From NCBI GenBank assembly GCA_036785325.1, contig JAXIVH010000016.1:2372047-2436046 (forward strand): a DNA stretch of 64,000 nucleotides, written 5' to 3'. The stretch is from Urophycis tenuis (taxonomy: Eukaryota > Chordata > Actinopteri > Gadiformes > Phycidae). Every line of letters begins with the position of its first letter. The first letter of the stretch is position 1. Both the position numbers and the translations under genes were made by a program. The notes beneath the pieces are model-generated. The model did no database searches. It was not told where the DNA came from and saw nothing but the letters and a program-made list of their open reading frames with translations. Below are positions 30,934-42,086 of the stretch, one piece after another.

Positions 30934-33900
30934 CTAGTTTTTTGGCCTTTTAGAGGTGAATCCAAAGTGATCCAACTTCAGGACACCTGATGCCCGTTTC
31001 TGGGGGTTGGTTTTTGGCCCAGGAGGAGACGAAAAGGGTTGTCCTGTAGGTGTGGCTTTAGATGAGCCAGAGGCAGAGGGGGTAGAAGAGGAGGAGGTGG
31101 TGGAGGAGGAGGAGGAGGAGGAGGAGGAGGAGGAGGAGGAGGAGGAGGAGGGGGTTCCTTTTGAGAAGGAGGGTTTTCCTGCAGTGGTAGATGAGGAGGA
31201 GGAGGTGGAGGAGGGTTTAGCTGCAGGGGTAGATGATGAGGAGGAGGAGGTGGAGGTGGAGGAGGAGGGGGTTCCTTTTGAGAAGGGGGGTTTTCCTGCA
31301 GTGGTAGATGAGGAGGAGGGGGTGGAGGAGGGTTTAGCTGCAGGGGTAGATGAAGAGGAGGCTCCTGCATGAGTTTTTCCAGTAGAGGACAGGAGGTGGC
31401 CTGCAGTGGTAGCTTCTCTGGTCATGGAGGAAGAAGGGTGGGAAGGTTTAGTTGCTCTAGTAGAGGAGGAGTGTCTGGAGGAGGAGGTGGAGGAGGGGGT
31501 TCCTTTTGAGGAGAAGGGTTTTCCTGCTGTGGTAGAGGAGGAGGAGGCTCCTGCATGAGTTTTTCTAGTAGAGGACAGGAGGTGGCCTGCAGTGGTAGCT
31601 CCTCTGGTCATGGAGGAAGAAGGGTGGGAAGGTTTAGTTGTTCTAGTAGAGGAGGAGTGTCTGGAGGAGGAGGTGGATGAAGATGAAGTGGTGGAAGCTT
31701 TTTTCACCTTCTTTGCTCTCACTGCTGAGAGGACCTTTAAAGCTTCCCTGATTTTCCGATCCTTCTCTTCATTTATTTTCTTTTTCTTCTTCTCAAGATG
31801 GCATTTGTACCGGTCAAATGATGAGAGACACGAACTCTTCATTGCAGCACTAATTGTCATTGTAGAGGCTGTTTGTTCTGCTGCCTTTAGATGTGTTTTG
31901 ATCACAGCAAAGCCTTCATAGGTCTCAATGTTTAAGCTGGCCCTATCCTTCTCAATGATGTCATCCATTACGTTGAATGAACCTTCAACAAGAGGGCCAG
32001 TAAACACAGATAGCAGTGCCCTCACCAATCTGCCCAAGACAGGAAATCTGATTGAACCTTCTGGTGTCTTCATTAAAAAGATTTCCTTCCACCAGTCAGT
32101 ATCAATGCGTGCAGCATTCTCATCAAACTCTTTGGCCTTGTCCTCCAAATCCAGGTTAGTCTGGTAGGCCCTCACTTCTTCATCCAGCTGGCCCAGTTCA
32201 TCAGTGGTGATGACATTTGGCAGAGCCTTGGCCAAAGTGCTAAATGCAGTGAGGATGTTTTGGTCCTTGATCAACGAAGGTGACAGTGCAGACGAGGAGG
32301 AAATTATGATGTTGCTTAAGGGGAGGTTTTTTATCAGGAATGCAGCTGCCTTGGTGTAGCCCTCTCTTAGTGAGGTGTACAGCTCCTGCACCCAGGGTTT
32401 CTTCTCCACTCTGGCCTTGTTGACTGCAAAATGGCTGAATATACCAACTGACAACAATTTGTCTGGATACTGCAGGTCTTTGTTGTGTATATCCAGGTTC
32501 AACAAGCCGTTCACATCCAAGGGGATGGCATCAGGCTTCATGAACTTCGAGAGAACGTCTCTCACCAGCAGCACCATTTCAACATGCAAGACATGTAGCA
32601 TAGGCTTTTCACACTGCAGTCTTTTGAGGAACACCTGGAAGGATGGGAGTACACCTCTGTATAGGTCAATCATGGCTGTGAGCTTGCTGAACTCTGTGAA
32701 AAGTACACAGATTCTTGTCTTCCTGTCATTATTTACATCTGTTTGACTCTTCGTGGATTTTACAAGCTGTAGTACATCCATCCTAGCCTTTTCATCAGCT
32801 GTAACCCCATGCTTCTGCAGTACCTGGTCGAGCAGCCATCTGTTAAAAAAGAAGAAAGACACATGCCATACATAAAAATAAGAAGAGTAAAAAGAGTAAC
32901 GATAATTATTGCATTTGATCTGAATATAAAATTAATTTAACAAATGTGATAGAGAAAATATTAAAAGGAAAGACTAGACTGCCATCTCACCTGTATTTGC
33001 GCTGATCATGGGGTGACAGGAAGCAGAAATAGTGTACAACCAGTGGATCGAGTAGCTCCCTTAGCCTGTTGCACACCTCCAGCATCTGCAGGAACCTGCT
33101 GCTGATGGGGCGGATCAGGCTCTTGTTCCTCATGTGTAGAAGAGATTGAAACTCTCCAAACAATTCCTTCTGCTTTGGGAACTTTTCGATGTCATAATAA
33201 ACATCCATACAGAATTCTTCAATAAAATTCTTGAATGGACTCAAAAGGGCCTTGGCAGAATTTGACACCATATGCACTGTGTCTCCACTGATTTCAAGCA
33301 GCGATTTATTTTGCTGTCTGATCTGGGTCTCCACTCCAGATCTCTTCCCTCTCATGACGCTGCAGTTGTCCAGCAAAATAGACACTACCTGATCCCAGTT
33401 CAAATTGTATGAGAGGAGGATTTCTGCTATTGCATTTGTCAGGGTTGAGGCATCTGCAAAGTTTACTTTCTTTGAGCCTAAATGCTGGGTGACAACTTTC
33501 CCCATATCCTCATCAAAGAAGCGTACAAGCACATTTAAAATCTTGTCCATATTGACATCAGTAGCCTCATCTGCATTCAACGAGAACATCTTTGGTTGCA
33601 GCTTCTTTGACAACTCTGATTTACAATAGGCTGCAATGCCATGTGTGCACAAGTAGGAGGCGTGCGCATTGGATATTGACAGCCTGGAGAGTTCGCTCTG
33701 GTCTTCTGCAACTGATCGAATCAGGTTGACTAGGGGCTGCGATATGGTCAGGGACAGGTATGCTATGAAGGAGCAAATGCGTACTTTCTGTGCGCAGACA
33801 CGGTCAGCCATGGAGGGACCCACCTCTGTTGTGGTGACTGTGGCACCAGGCAATGAAGATGTGTGCCGAAGAGCTCTAACATTAGCCTTGTGGCTAGCTT

Positions 33901-34126
33901 CAGATTGATGGCGAGTGAGGACTTTCTTGCCATTGCTCCCATAAACAATTTTTTTATGACAAACAACACAAAAGCAAACGCCTGGCATTTGAATTTTTTT
34001 GCACCATGAACTAAATGGCTTGCCATCATCACCCTTTTCACCTAGCCACGCCCACCTCCACTTATTTTTTATCGTTTTGTCTATTTCAGACACATCGGTG
34101 CCGTCCTTCAGTAGAAGCGCGTCCAT
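30934..34126 (-). CDS. hAT-type transposase-like gene with Ser/Thr-rich C-terminal tail
   Basis: Two minus-strand exons, 34126-32991 and 32839-30934, join across a 150-bp GT/AG intron (KYR to WLLDQ, codon split cleanly), giving about 1010 residues with no stop. A BED/TTF-like finger (CFCVVCHKKI with a downstream His pair, residues about 52-80) is followed by a hAT-like core (SLNADEATDVNMDK, SILLDNCSVMRGKR) and a late hAT dimerisation-like part (RFPVLGRLVRALLSVF, LVEGSFNVMDDII). Then comes KCHLEKKKKK and about 220 residues rich in Ser/Thr/Pro encoded by GGAGGA-type repeats, ending HFGFTSKRPKN. The long intact frame suggests a recently active transposase or a domesticated gene. I did not find terminal repeats. 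hAT assignment is by motif recognition and moderately sure. Confidence 0.75.
31085..31680. repeat. GGA-trinucleotide and minisatellite repeats inside the hAT tail
   Basis: A GGA run at about 31087-31150 encodes poly-Ser on the minus strand, next to direct repeats of a unit containing GGTTCCTTTTGAGAAG and TTTTCCTGCAGTGGTAGATG (31154, 31271 and 31498) and a longer unit with GAGTTTTTC and AGTAGAGGACAGGAGGTGGC (31371 and 31555). Unit gains keep the frame, so tail length is probably variable between copies and individuals. Confidence 0.88.
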
Positions 34127-34129
34127 CTC

Positions 34130-35395
34130 GTCAAAAACCGAAGTGTGTGCTCCTTTGATATAGGCCCGTCTTTCCTATAGGAAAATGTTCCGATGTGCTC
34201 AAAATCCAGGCCGAGGATTATGTTAATTATGTTAATAATTAACGAGATAAATCCTTAAATAATTAACCTACTTATTTGGCGGAGCGAGGCTGCTTCGTGT
34301 TATAAACGGCAACGCATGTTTATTATTATTTTTTTTTAAATACCAGTCGTGTCAATTTATCCCCGTCAAGCATGATCAAACACGGCATACAAATAAGGCA
34401 CAAGGCATGAATCACAAACAAATGCTTAATACAAACACTGATAGGTGAAGTGTTGTTGCAAATCATATCGGTGTTATAGCCTAGCAGGGCTATTCAATTA
34501 CAAATTTAGTTGGGCCAAATTTTCAAACCAAGACATTATCGGCAGCCAGTAAGCAGCAGATGACACAAATGAATGTATTGTAAAACAAGTTTTATCTATT
34601 GAATATTCCCTTCTTAAATGTGGTCACGTATAACACAGGCACATCAAAAGTGCACACAAAAATAAAATATAATATATAACTGAGCAAAATCTTTGGCAGT
34701 AGAAACACTTCTTTCTACTTTTGAAATAAAATAAAAAACATTTTGGTCATACCTGATCGAGGAGCATCTCAAAGTGCATAAAAAAAAACTAGTGCACATC
34801 AGTAGTAACGCTTGTTGTTTTCGGTAGCTCTCTCTTGGGCTGTGCATGAACGTAGCATTGTAGTACAGTTCCGTACTGTACGATGCACCAAACTGCGCGT
34901 TTGCACGGGTCCCTCTCCTAAAATCCCTCTGGAAAGTTTGCGCAGAAAGTCGGGTGTTTCTCAACGTGGTGCCTCCGCACGCTGTAATCTTTCAGAACCG
35001 CGACACACTCATTTCAAATTAAACACATCGGTTTGGCATTTAAACTTGGCGGTAACATAAATAAATATTTATCCGTCCAGGCGGGGTTAAACCGACGGTT
35101 TTCATTTTCAATTGTACGTTTCTGCTTTGAGAAAGACATGTGGTTTTCTACTACCGGCGACTACTAGAGCTACCACTTCTGTCAACAAAAACGCACGGAC
35201 TTATGGGTTGAATGTTGCTAGGATACGTGGAGTGTTGCATTCATGGTCTGTACTACTGTAGGAATTTTTAAAGGCTCTCGAAATGCTTATTTTTTTTATA
35301 TGCGGTTCTCACTCTGCCTTTCTGGTGGGACCACGGGACCTTACGAGAGCCGAGTTGACGGATTTCCGTCATAGCGACGTAAAACTTTAACCCCT
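34130..35395. other. 1.3 kb upstream of the hAT-like gene, no gene seen
   Basis: AT-rich DNA without a supported frame. It includes the promoter side of the hAT-like gene and an imperfect hairpin near 34857-34888 around GTACAGTTCCGTACTGTAC. No terminal inverted repeat matching the downstream flank was found. Confidence 0.4.
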
Positions 35396-35760
35396 GGGCT
35401 GCTAACTCCACTGTGGCCCCTCTCCTCTCTGAGACTCTTCTCCTGGCTGAGGCCCCTCTCCCCACTGAGGCCACTGGGAAAAAGGGATAGGAAAATAAAG
35501 CCCCTCTCCTCACTAAGGCTGCTAACTCCACTGTGGCCCCTCTCCTGACTGTGGCCACTCTCCTCGCTGTGGCCCCTTTCCTCACTGAGGCTGCTCCCCT
35601 CACTGAGGCCCCTGTGAAGAAGAGATAGGAAAATTAAGCCCCTCTCCTCACCGAGGCTGCTAAATACACTATGGCCCCTCTCCTCACTGAGGCTGCTAAC
35701 TCCACTGTGGCCCCTCTCTTGACTGTCGCCCCTCTTCTTGCTGTGGCCCCTCTCCTTGTG
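35396..35760. repeat. 18-bp minisatellite, block 2
   Basis: The same unit family as at 29580-30610 (CTAACTCCACTGTGGCCCC, TCTCCTCACTGAGGC). The block continues briefly at 36102-36154 and from 38083, so the SINE and the following element were inserted into a single array. Confidence 0.9.
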
Positions 35761-36101
35761 GGGCAGCCGGCCTACTGTGGGGCAGCCGGCCTACTTTGTG
35801 GGGCAGCCGGCCTACTGGTTAGGGCTTTGGATTTGTAACCGGAGGGTGGCCGGTTCGAACCCCGACCAGTGCGCATGGCTGAAGTGCCCTTGAGCAAGGC
35901 ACCTAACCCCTCACTGCTCCCCGAGCGCCGCTGTTGCAGGCAGCTCACTGCATCGGGTTTAAGTGTGTGCTTCACCTCACTGTGTGCTTCACCATCACTG
36001 TGTTCTGAGTGTGTCACTAATTCACGATTGGGTTAAATGCAGAAGACCAAATTTCCCTCACGGGATCAAATCAGTAATTCTTCTTCTTCTTCTTCTTCTT
36101 C
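35761..36101 (+). mobile_element. tRNA-derived SINE with a reiterated 5-prime end
   Basis: The internal polymerase III B box is GGTTCGAACCC (about 35852) and an A-box-like segment lies near 35815. The body has the TTGAGCAAGGCACCTAACCC segment common to fish SINEs, then AATTTCCCTCACGGGATCAA and a TTC tail (36078-36102). The first about 20 bases (GGGGCAGCCGGCCTACT) are present three times in tandem at 35760-35816. It sits in the minisatellite. No clear target duplication could be read because the flanks are repetitive. Confidence 0.8.
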
Positions 36102-36154
36102 CTCACTGAGGCCCCTGTGAAGAAGAGATAGGAAAATAAAGCCCCTCTCCTCAC

Positions 36155-38082
36155 GAGGGTTGCAAAATTCCAGGAATTTTCAAAGTTGGAAACTTTCCAT
36201 GGGCATAAACAGGAATTTATGGGAATAAACGGGAATAAACTGGGAATTTTCAAAACTGAAGGTTGGCTCTTCATTGGGAACTTAAATATAGTTGGGGAAA
36301 ATATATTTTAGTATAATCTTGACTAAAACAAACAGATGCCATCCAAGTACACTTGAATATCCATGTCATTCCTCAATCACATGCACACAACACACTGCTT
36401 ACTGCATGGCTACTGAGACCACACCCCCTACAGGCACTGTGCATGCCTCCATCACATGTACAGATGATTTCCAGAAGACTGGACCACACTTTTGCGCCTG
36501 TGGACTACACAAAGTTAAGTAAGTTTTGATGATATTATGGGGAAATATATTTATTAAATGTTTAAATTGCAAATATCACATACAAATGTATTCATCTAGT
36601 AGATAGCTAGCTGACAAATTAAACGCTAAATAAGCTATAGCTAGCATATGGCTTATATATGCTAGCCATAGCTAGCATAAATAAGCCATAGCTAGCATAA
36701 ATGTATTCATCTAGTATATAGCTAGCTGATAAGTTAAATGCTAAATGAGTCATAGGTAGCTAGCATAGTTGATAAGTTAAATGCTAAATAAGCCATAGCT
36801 AACATAAGAGTGCATCTATGAGGCACTCTTATAAAAATGCTAGCTACCTCAAATGTGATGCTGTTTCTCTCTGCCGGAACTCTGTGAAAGATGTTTTAAA
36901 GATCATTCCAGTTGTTTAGCTAGCCTTACTATTTACATATCTGTTCATGTCATTGCATTAGTATTCTTACAAGCTCTTGTCTTACTTTACAGAAAAAACA
37001 CTGAAGAGGAAGAGCTCACACTGGCGTTTTTTTGACAGAGGCTTGGTGAAGCGTTTCCATTCATTTCCAATGGCAGTGAGCGATGGGCGACAAAGCGAAG
37101 CGTGTGGGCTGCAAAACGCGAGGAGGGCAGGGCAAAAAATAGAAACGAGTCCTATTCTATGCAAATGTTGAGCGAAAAAACACAGCTTTTTTTGCGAAAG
37201 CCAATCCGAGCAAAGGAGGCGCGGCGGCCGCGCAACTAGAAAATAATCCAACATGGTGGACCACGTCGGCGAGAGATAGGATTATGGATATATCTAAGGA
37301 ATGTGACTTTACCCTGGTATGTGCTTTGAAACCTATCGAGAAATAAATGTTGTTAAACCAGAAAACGTCATGGGTATGGCTGGATATTATCAATTGTTTT
37401 CGAGCTGACACAGGTTTCAATACTATCGCTACAGACACTCCCCCGAAACGCCCACCAGGCGAAAATCGCAGAGCACAAAAACGCTTGGTTGCTCGTCAGT
37501 GTGAGCGTAGGGTCAGAGTTGGATGTTGAGGAAGTGGACATTTTGTTGGATGTTGATGAGGCCCAGGAAGAGCCCATTGACTGAAAGGGTTAAGCAAAAA
37601 TGCAGAGGATTGCTTGAAGGAAGATTTGCATGTTTAAATGGGACTTTATGGAGGGAGTGGGGCTCTTTTCATTTAACATTTTGAACGGGACTTTGTGGGG
37701 ATGTTTGGATGGGGGAGTGCATTTTTGAATGAGTGGGGTTGGGGGGGATGAGTAATATTTAACTCAACAATCATATTTATGTTCTTCAATTAAACAAATG
37801 ATGGTTCAATAAAATAATTAAAACTCGTTCTGTTCTACTTAAAAATAAATCTGTTGAAATATCTTTTTTAATTGTATCATTTTGCATGGAGGTTTTCTTA
37901 TGACTTATGTTTATATTTATGTTTGGATGATACAATTTCATTACATTACCCTCAATTCCCAGTTAGTTCCCATAAATTCCCTTAATTCCCATTATTCCCA
38001 TGTAAAATTTCCAATATGGAATATTTCCAAAATTCCCCATCTTAACTTCCCATGGAAATTTACCGGAAACTTACCGGAAATA
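36155..38082. mobile_element. 1.9-kb hAT-like element inserted in the minisatellite
   Basis: It begins GAGGGTTGCAAAATTCC and ends near ACCGGAAATA. CTCCTCAC flanks it at 36147-36154 and 38083-38090, but this octamer is also native to the minisatellite, so the TSD is suggestive only. The two ends share weakly matching TTTCCATGGG-type inverted segments. Inside, a short frame near 37506-37581 ends in an acidic EEVDILLDVDEAQEEPID tail, perhaps a transposase remnant. The segment 36960-37330 is GC-richer and may be a further insertion. Confidence 0.5.
36598..36850. repeat. Imperfect tandem repeat around GCTAGC
   Basis: Segments with TAAATAAGCCATAGCTAGCA and GATAGCTAGCTGA-type units repeat with variations, in places as inverted pairs (TATAGCTAGCATA near 36640). 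It lies inside the element at 36155-38082. Confidence 0.75.
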
Positions 38083-38325
38083 CTCCTCACTGAGGCTGCT
38101 AAATACACTATGGCCCCTCTCCTCACTGTGGCCCCTCTCTTGACTGTCGCCCCTCTCCTCGCTGTGGCCCCTCTCCTCACTGAGGCTGCTACCCTCACTG
38201 AGGCCCCTGTGAAGAAGAGATAGGAAAATAAAGCCCCTCCCCTCACTGAGGCTGCTAACTCCACTGTGGCCCCTCCCATTTCTGTGGCCCCTCTCCTCAC
38301 TGAGGCCACTGGGAAGATGAAAGGA
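38083..38325. repeat. 18-bp minisatellite, block 3
   Basis: Continuation of the block at 35396. Its right end passes into the coiled-coil sequence through GAGGCCACTGGGAAGATGAA, which resembles the GGGAAGAAGAGATAGGAAAA spacer found within the minisatellite, so minisatellite and coding sequence share a junction motif. Confidence 0.88.
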
Positions 38326-38329
38326 AAAG

Positions 38330-38915
38330 AAGATGAGGAAGAGAAGTAAATAGGAGACCGAAGAGAGAGAAGGAAGTGGCCAAGCAGTTCAAAAAGCAAA
38401 AGAAAGAAGAGGAAAGACAGGCCGAGCTGGAGATAAAGATCATGAGGAAGAGCTGTGAAGAGCAGTTGAAACAGGAGGACAGAGAAGGAATCCTTCAAGC
38501 GGCAGGGAGCCAAAAGGAAGCAGCAGCTTAAGCTCTTTAAAGCCGAACAGCTGCAACAGGAGAAGTCCATGGAAATGCCTGCCAAAGAGAGGGTGGCCCT
38601 CGAGAAGGAGAGACTCAAGAATAAGCCGAGGGGGGAGAAGGGAGAGGCCAAGCTCGCCAAGGAGAAACAGAAAATACTTCAGGTTGGGGCCAAACAGCAG
38701 GAGAAAATCGAGAAGCAACAGCAAAAGGTTGAGGACAGCTACGCCAAGAAAAAAATGGGATTAGAGAAAAGGGAGAGGAGGAAAGCAGAGAAGCTCCTGA
38801 ATAAGAAGTACAAGGTGCTAAGAAAGAAGGAGAGGAAAGAGAAAAGAGCGAAGAGAAAGGCCAGAGAAAGGAGAAATGGAGGTTCCCGAAAATCACCATC
38901 AGGTTTCGGTTAACT
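38330..38915 (+). pseudogene. Lys/Glu-rich coiled-coil segment, copy 2
   Basis: This aligns with about 28985-29565. The frame is open from 38569 to about 38913 and includes KQQEKIEKQQQKVEDSYAK and the LLNKKYKVLRKKERK stretch seen in copy 1. Relative to copy 1 it lacks two bases near 38470, which puts the upstream part out of frame, whereas copy 1 has its own shift elsewhere. Each copy is therefore broken at a different place and the common ancestor was probably an open coding sequence. It lacks the first 90 or so codons of copy 1. Product unknown. Confidence 0.55.
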
Positions 38916-38929
38916 AAAATTAGCCCCTA

Positions 38930-39300
38930 TCTTCTCTGTGGGCCCTGTCTTTGCTCGCTGAGGCTGCTTTCTCAATTGAGGCCCCTCTCGTCAATGTGGC
39001 CCCTCTCCTCACTGTAGCCCCTCCCTCACTGTGGCTGCTTTCTCTGCTGAGGCCCCTCTCCTCGCTGTGGTCCCTCTCCTCGCTGTGGCCCATCTCCTCA
39101 CTGAGGCTGCTCCCCTCACTGAGGCCCCTGGGAAGAAAAGTAGGAAAGTAAAACCCCTCTCCTTACTGAGGCTACTAACTCCACTGTGGCCCCTCTCCTG
39201 ACTGTGACCCCTCTTCTCGCTGAGGCTGCTCCCCTCACTGAGGCCCCTGGGATGAAGAGATAGGAAAATGAAGCCCCTCTCTACACTAAGGGCTCTCCAC
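38930..39300. repeat. 18-bp minisatellite, block 4
   Basis: Same unit family after the second coiled-coil copy. It ends at the TSD CTCTCCAC (39293-39300) of the next insertion and resumes at 39965-40200. Confidence 0.9.
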
Positions 39301-39964
39301 TAGGGATGCAAACAATTAATCGATTATCGATTAATTATCGATAATAAATTACTTGCAATTAATTGCGTTTTGAACCCGGAATTCCCCGCTAGTCCGTGTG
39401 AGGGGGCGCTTGACGCTAGACGTACTTGACGGACACGCGGGAACACACGCGAAGCGACAACAACAAACGAGAAGCGGTACACTGACAGGATGAAGAGGGC
39501 AAGAAGGAGTGCAGTTTGGAGTCACCTTAAGTTAATTAATGACGACAAAGACGCCAAATGCACAATATGTGGAAGCATTTTAAGGTACAACAACTCCACA
39601 ACTTCGCTGAATTACCACCTAAATATGTCACACTTCCCAGTTTAAGGGGGATTATAAATGCTGCTAATCGTCCACATGTGACACTGTATTTACTTTTCTG
39701 ATATTGATGATTCTGATATTTTCTATTCAGAATATGATTGATATTCTATCAAAATCTTATTCCCTGCCCTCAAGTGAGCCCAGAATAAATCTTTGATTAA
39801 GGAATATGATTAGCATTTTTTCTTTATATCATAAGGAAGATAGCATTTTATGTCATGTATACAGTAGGGAAATTCAGGTTCTCAGAAAAATTGCCGCTTA
39901 TCAATTAATCGATCGATAAGATGAAATTATCGATTAATGAATTACTCGATAATTTGCATCCCTA
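39301..39964. mobile_element. 664-bp hAT derivative with intact ends
   Basis: Terminal inverted repeats TAGGGATGCAAA and TTTGCATCCCTA are perfect over 12 bases. CTCTCCAC flanks both sides (39293-39300, 39965-39972) as a perfect 8-bp target duplication. The subterminal regions are rich in ATCGATTA palindromes. It keeps only the BED-finger exon of a transposase gene (39490-39645), so it is an internally deleted derivative that must be moved in trans. Confidence 0.93.
39490..39645 (+). pseudogene. BED zinc-finger remnant of a hAT transposase (51 codons)
   Basis: From ATG the frame has the BED pattern: aromatic positions (VWSHLKLI), Cys-x2-Cys (AKCTICGSIL) and a His pair (NYHLNMSH), then a stop. 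BED fingers bind element ends in hAT transposases. The catalytic domain is absent. Either it is a truncated residue or a small DNA-binding peptide that might compete with full transposase; only the first is needed to explain it. Confidence 0.8.
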
Positions 39965-40204
39965 CTCTCCACTCAATGAGACCCCTCCCTTCTCTGAGGC
40001 TCTTCTCCTGGCTGAGGCCCCTCTCCTCACTGTGGCCCCTGGGAAGAAGAGAAATGTAAGGGACAAAGTAAGGAGAGAAAGAAGCAGAGAAGCCACATGA
40101 GCCCCCTCTGCTCACTGTAGGCTCTCCACTCACTGAGAGTCTTCCCATCACTGAGGCTGCTAACTCCACTATGGCCCCTCTCCTCTCTGAGACTCTACTC
40201 CTGG
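39965..40204. repeat. 18-bp minisatellite, block 5
   Basis: Continuation of the array, ending at the left end of the Harbinger element (CTCCTGGGGCC at 40199-40207). Confidence 0.88.
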
Positions 40205-40379
40205 GGCCGGTTTCACTAAGATAGACTATGACTATAACTTAGACAGAGGGTATAGTCGGACTTAGCATAGACGTCTAACAAAAACGGTTGCACAAAGCAG
40301 TTAAGACTCTGACTATCTTAAGTCGTACTATGCTGCAAAGGACTGAGGGAAATTTAAGACTCTTTTCAAAACAAAAAAA

Positions 40380-41490
40380 ATGGCGGGCAGCAACCGGTCA
40401 GTGCCTTTCACTCATTCCGAAAACTTGGCCATTCTAGAAGAATTTAATTCATATAAAGGGGTTTTACTTGGTAAATTCAGCGAAGAGTGCTCTAACAAAA
40501 AGAAACACGAAATATGGAAAAAAATAACCGAGTGTGTCAACAGTGTCAATCCCGCGGCTACGTGATGTGCCAGCTGTGCAGAAGCGATTTAAAAACATGG
40601 TACAAGAGGCAAAAAAGGACATTTGGAAGCGGAAAAATATCCCAACGGGAGGGGGTGGATAGAAGAAAGTCAAAGTCACCACCGAAATGGTGATGGAGAT
40701 CTACAGTCCCCGTTATTTTGGGGAGTGAAAGGGGGCAAGGAGAGCGGAGTCGTCAGACCCAGCAACTCCCCTAGCAACGGGGTAACGGAGCCTACGGAGG
40801 ACGCTTCACCTTTGTTGTCATCATCATCACCACCACCACCACCATCCAGTGCCTGTGGGGATATTATACTTCAACTACTATCCGTAGAAGAAGAGCCTGC
40901 CGAGTCCGACCAAGAGGAAATCACAGGTAGTGAAATTGTTTTATTTATAAACGTCATTTCAACATAAACAGTGGGTGAGCGTACCGTTCCCGCAGCTGTA
41001 TGCTCCAACAGCACTGTGCTACGGTAGCTTGTGCTAGCAAAATAAGGCCTGTGTACTAAACTAAAGAATGCTAAGCTGTGCCCAAAACAAAACCATCCCT
41101 AACGTTAACCTGTGGGAACATAGGGCTGACCAACATGGATTTGAATGGTGTTACTGCAGTAGGTTGTACACGTAAAGAAAGACGTTTGGAACAAGCTAGC
41201 CCATGCTACGTTGTGCTGTGAAAAGGTTAAAGTATCTAATGAAAACCTTGCTTGGTCTGTTTTTTTTTTTGTTTTTTTAAGTTCCCTTAGTGCCTGAGGT
41301 CTCTGAGACTTTGACAGCGGCTCCCACCACCACCACCACCAGCAGCAGCAGAACCCCCACCATGGCCATGGTGCTTGAAAAGCAATACAACAACCTTCAT
41401 TTGGAGGAGAAAAAACTCAATTTGGGGATAGATGTACTACAGCTTCAAAAAGAAAGACTGCAGCTTAAACTGAAGAGACACATGGAGTAA
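40380..41490 (+). pseudogene. Harbinger Myb/SANT-like partner gene
   Basis: ATG at 40380 opens a Myb/SANT-like domain (FTHSENLAILEEFNSYK, KKHEIWKKITECVN) of the MSANTD4/NAIF1 type. A frameshift at about 40562 separates it from the third helix (VPAVQKRFKNMVQEAKKD), then a TAG and a further shift follow near 40660-40730 in the GGG to GVKGGKES region. Ser/Pro- and Glu-rich sequence leads to a donor at about 40927. The second exon starts at about 41281 and ends in a Leu/Lys heptad coiled coil (LQLQKERLQLKLKRHME). Such partners bind the element ends and deliver transposase to the nucleus. This copy is disabled. Confidence 0.75.
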
Positions 41491-41492
41491 AG

Positions 41493-41514
41493 GTGTGTGT
41501 GTGTGTGTGTGTGT
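41493..41514. repeat. (GT)n microsatellite
   Basis: A short GT run directly after the stop of the Myb-like gene. The 470 bases from here to 41986 are AT-rich spacer between the two convergent genes with nothing else visible. Confidence 0.9.
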
Positions 41515-42086
41515 CAGTCAAAGTCTTGTCCAATTTTTCTGCTATTAATTTATAGTTCCACACCTTTTTGATATTCATTTTGGAATGCATATGAGAGCTG
41601 TTTAAGAAAGTTTATAGATTTTGTGAATTCATTTTATTCATTGCACTGTGAAATGAGTTATAACTTATATAATTGTATATAATTTTATATTTTATATAAA
41701 TTATTTGCTTTAAATAATATAACTACAAGTAATTAAATGAATGAGCTGTCATTACACTGTTTCTTCTTTATTTCATACTTTACAATTACAGTAGGTTATA
41801 ATAACCTAAATATGTGTATTGAACACTTGCAATGTACTTCACTGCCTTAACATTTAAAGGTTACTCGTAGTTATTAACACTCATGGCACTTATGACTTGA
41901 ATATGTTTTTTTAATTACAATGTAGCAAAAATATAAGAGCATGTGTGATAACAGTAGAAGTAGTGGTAATAATAACAATGATGGGTCAGTCTTGTGCATT
42001 GAAGATTCTCTCCACATACATTTGACGCACAAACCTACCAGCTCCTTGCTGTTCCTCTTCATCCTCTCCGTCTTCTACGTTGTGAT

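Noticed and set aside
31007..31372. Glu/Gly/Val-rich open frame on the plus strand
   Set aside because: It is the antisense of the Ser/Thr-rich tail of the minus-strand hAT gene and exists because GGA repeats lack stops on either strand.
35840..35870. Functional tRNA gene
   Set aside because: Polymerase III boxes are present but the sequence does not fold into a normal tRNA, and it continues into a SINE body with a TTC tail.
36290..36522. Short plus-strand frame with Cys/His near the left end of the 36155 element
   Set aside because: It resembles a finger weakly (FCACGLH) but lacks a complete Cys/His pattern and continues into AT-rich noncoding DNA.
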